64,000 nucleotides of DNA, from NCBI RefSeq assembly GCF_000789255.1, contig NZ_CP009552.1, positions 372,001 through 436,000 on the forward strand, read 5' to 3'. This DNA is from Geoglobus acetivorans (lineage in GTDB: Archaea > Halobacteriota > Archaeoglobi > Archaeoglobales > Archaeoglobaceae). Positions 62,650 through 64,000 of this stretch are shown piece after piece. The notes beneath the pieces are model-generated. The model was not told the DNA's origin. It worked only from the letters and a program-made list of their open reading frames with translations, and ran no database searches. The position numbers and the translations under genes were made by a program. Position 1 is the first letter of the stretch; every line of letters starts with the position of its first letter.

Positions 62650-62997
62650 AAAATTAACTCATACGAGGGAACCAACCCAACATGGAATGTCAAACACAAC
62701 AAAACCTTTTCATGTTGTCATTTGCGGAAACATACGAAAATGGTAAAAAAAGCTGAAAACAGCCAAATCTCAGTATTCTGTCATAAACCGCCTGGATAAA
62801 CGAAACCGGAAACTTGGAAATCGTAATCCGCTACAAACCCCAGGACTGGTTCGAGTTGGCTTATTAATCTCAGCCACCACTTTCGTAGGCTGCGTAGGCT
62901 ACCTCTTCTACGACTGGGGAAGAGAAAGGGGATGAAGGATGCTTTGAGAGTTGAGAGGAGGATTAAGGAAGTTTGGAAAAAAGTTATTAACAGCTAA
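62650..62997 (+). pseudogene. 3'-end repeat, damaged copy 3
   Basis: Shares N-P-T-W-N-V-K, F-A-E-T-Y-E, I-N-E-T-G-N-L-E-I-V-I-R-Y-K-P-Q-D-W-F-E and the V-G-C-V-G-Y-L-F-Y-D-W helix with the end of the 1235-residue gene, but in several frames: a two-base loss at 62787-62795 and an early truncation. Its end (62940-62997) carries a different basic tail (V-E-R-R-I-K-E-V-W-K-K) before the stop. Confidence 0.82.
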
Positions 62998-63023
62998 ACA
63001 GTATTTTGGTTATAGGTGATGAA

Positions 63024-63272
63024 ATGATAACCATACCTGAAGACGTGCTGGCTTCCATGAAGCTACCTGAAAAGGATAGAGAGAGGATCTTAAAGGTAGA
63101 GTTGGCTATAGCCCTCTATCGGAGGGGTGTTCTGTCCATTGGCAAGGCGAGAAAGCTTGCTGAGATGAGCAAATGGGAGTTTATGGAAGAACTTGGCAGA
63201 AGGAAAATCGAAAGGCACTATACAGAGAAGGAACTTGAGGAGGATATTGCATTTGCAAAAGGTAATAAGTAA
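63024..63272 (+). CDS. UPF0175-family antitoxin
   Basis: 82 residues from the ATG at 63024, which follows GGTGATGAA. I-T-I-P-E-D-V-L, L-A-I-A-L-Y-R-R-G-V-L-S-I-G-K-A-R-K-L-A are typical UPF0175 motifs (helix-turn-helix-like). Overlaps the DUF3368 gene; such pairs are known candidate toxin-antitoxin modules. Confidence 0.85.
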   Translation: MITIPEDVLASMKLPEKDRERILKVELAIALYRRGVLSIGKARKLAEMSKWEFMEELGRRKIERHYTEKELEEDIAFAKGNK

Positions 63273-63741
63273 TTCTTCACCACTCATCCATCTATCAAAA
63301 ATCTCAAGATTAAACCTGCTGAAAGACTTTTTTAACGAAGTAATTGTGCCGGAAGCTGTTTATAAAGAGTGTGTCGTTGAGGGCGGAGACAGAGATGATG
63401 CAAGAAAAATTGCGAAAGCAAAATGGATCAGGGTTCTAAAAATAAGGGATGAAAAGCTCAAAAGAGCTTTCATGATGGGACTTGATGAGGGTGAAGCTGA
63501 GGCAATAGTGCTTGCCTTGGAAGAATCTGCCGATCTGATCCTTTTGGATGACTATGAGGCAAGAAGAGTGGCCAGGAGTTTTGGATTGAGCGTTACCGGA
63601 ACAGTAGGTATTTTAGTCAGGGCAAAGCGTGAAGGTAAAGTAGAGTGTTTAGAGGATGAGATTGAAAAGCTTATGAAAACAGGATTCTGGTTAAATAGAG
63701 AATTGTATGAAAGAATACTGGCAGAGTCGAGGGAGTTATAG
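63253..63741 (+). CDS. DUF3368-family PIN-like toxin
   Basis: About 162 residues. There is no ATG: the family start V-I-S-N-S-S-P-L-I is preceded only by TTG codons at 63253 and 63247, so I place the start at TTG 63253. D-E-G-E-A-E-A-I-V-L-A and I-L-L-D-D-Y-E-A-R-R supply the acidic residues of the PIN-like fold. Overlaps the UPF0175 antitoxin by 20 bases. Confidence 0.82.
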   Translation: MQKVISNSSPLIHLSKISRLNLLKDFFNEVIVPEAVYKECVVEGGDRDDARKIAKAKWIRVLKIRDEKLKRAFMMGLDEGEAEAIVLALEESADLILLDDYEARRVARSFGLSVTGTVGILVRAKREGKVECLEDEIEKLMKTGFWLNRELYERILAESREL

Positions 63742-63828
63742 GCATAATAAATCAACGTCAATAGAAACGATTAATTAATATGGGATAATAAAAATGCTCC
63801 CAGATATGGCTTGGTTTCTAATCCGATA

Positions 63829-64000
63829 CAAAAACAACCCTCTGGAAAGTCAAAGCCAACGCTTACAGAGCCCTTCATGATCGGCTTTGCCGAAGCTTAC
63901 GATCCTCTGTGGGAGGCCAGAATATACAAGGACGACTAATAGAGATGACCAAATCCATTCCGTTATACTCAGTCATAAACCGCCTGGATAAACGAAACCG
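63829..64000 (+). pseudogene. 3'-end repeat, damaged copy 4 (cut by the window edge)
   Basis: Matches the repeat from L-W-K-V-K through F-A-E-A-Y-D-P-L-W-E-A-R-I-Y-K-D to the I-N-E-T segment at the edge. It carries stop codons and frame changes, and shares with copy 3 a two-base deletion and substitutions across 27 bases (63974-64000 identical to 62782-62808), so copies 3 and 4 descend from one already broken ancestor. Confidence 0.82.

Noticed and set aside
50798-64000. Insertion sequence or transposon as cause of the repeats
   Set aside because: No transposase reading, terminal inverted repeats or target duplications were seen around the modules.

Overview
The window is chromosomal DNA from a euryarchaeon, most probably a member of the Archaeoglobales (Archaeoglobus, Geoglobus or Ferroglobus type). 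The evidence is a formylmethanofuran dehydrogenase operon (fwdDBAC) and a probable methanofuran-pathway ATP-grasp ligase with no methyl-CoM reductase in view, two tungsten aldehyde:ferredoxin oxidoreductases, a type II archaeal GAPDH, archaeal BRE/TATA promoters with nearly leaderless starts, and AF2212-type (DUF104) antitoxins. No IS element, CRISPR array or rRNA gene was seen.

Left part (1-21 kb): an ATP-grasp fragment; a GT2/flippase fusion with a DUF2298 membrane protein; ilvBN plus a radical SAM gene, preceded by two valine-rich mini-ORFs that look like a leader-peptide regulatory region; a ten-gene Mrp/Mbh-like cation antiporter operon with three large antiporter-type subunits and an extra 79-aa membrane protein; a thioesterase; a decayed catalase-peroxidase 3' end; and a PadR / surface protein / DHA2 efflux operon with a palindromic operator.

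Central part (21-40 kb): tRNA-Arg(UCG); fwdDBAC; an MgtE/SLC41-type transporter; an MBL hydrolase; tRNA-Arg(GCG); a catabolic-looking group (acyl-CoA dehydrogenase, acetoacetate decarboxylase family, PEBP lipoprotein, AOR) running into a HepT/MntA pair; gap and a CooT-like gene; a second AOR with its probable radical SAM maturase and a small partner; and a divergent PAS histidine kinase / stand-alone receiver pair.

40.2-45.9 kb holds a six-gene minus-strand operon of pilin-like proteins, each with one N-terminal hydrophobic helix. Its largest product is an 807-aa PKD/VWA protein whose VWA domain is split by two beta-sandwich domains. It looks like a surface filament or adhesion complex without its assembly ATPase in view.

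46-64 kb is a surface-glycan locus (flippase, GT2 and GT4 enzymes, phosphatase-fold protein, methyltransferase, 1235-aa membrane protein) studded with toxin-antitoxin modules. At two places the modules alternate with partial copies of neighbouring glycan genes: GT2 pieces around MNT/HEPN and VapBC (50.9-53.2 kb), and copies of the 3' end of the 1235-aa gene around DUF104/PIN, a DUF6516 pair and UPF0175/DUF3368 (60.2-64.0 kb). The 1235-aa gene is itself a compositional chimera, AT-rich in its first two thirds and host-like after about 59.34 kb. This alternating architecture is the strongest candidate for an undescribed system: a recombination or cassette-exchange locus for surface glycan genes, marked or stabilised by toxin-antitoxin modules.
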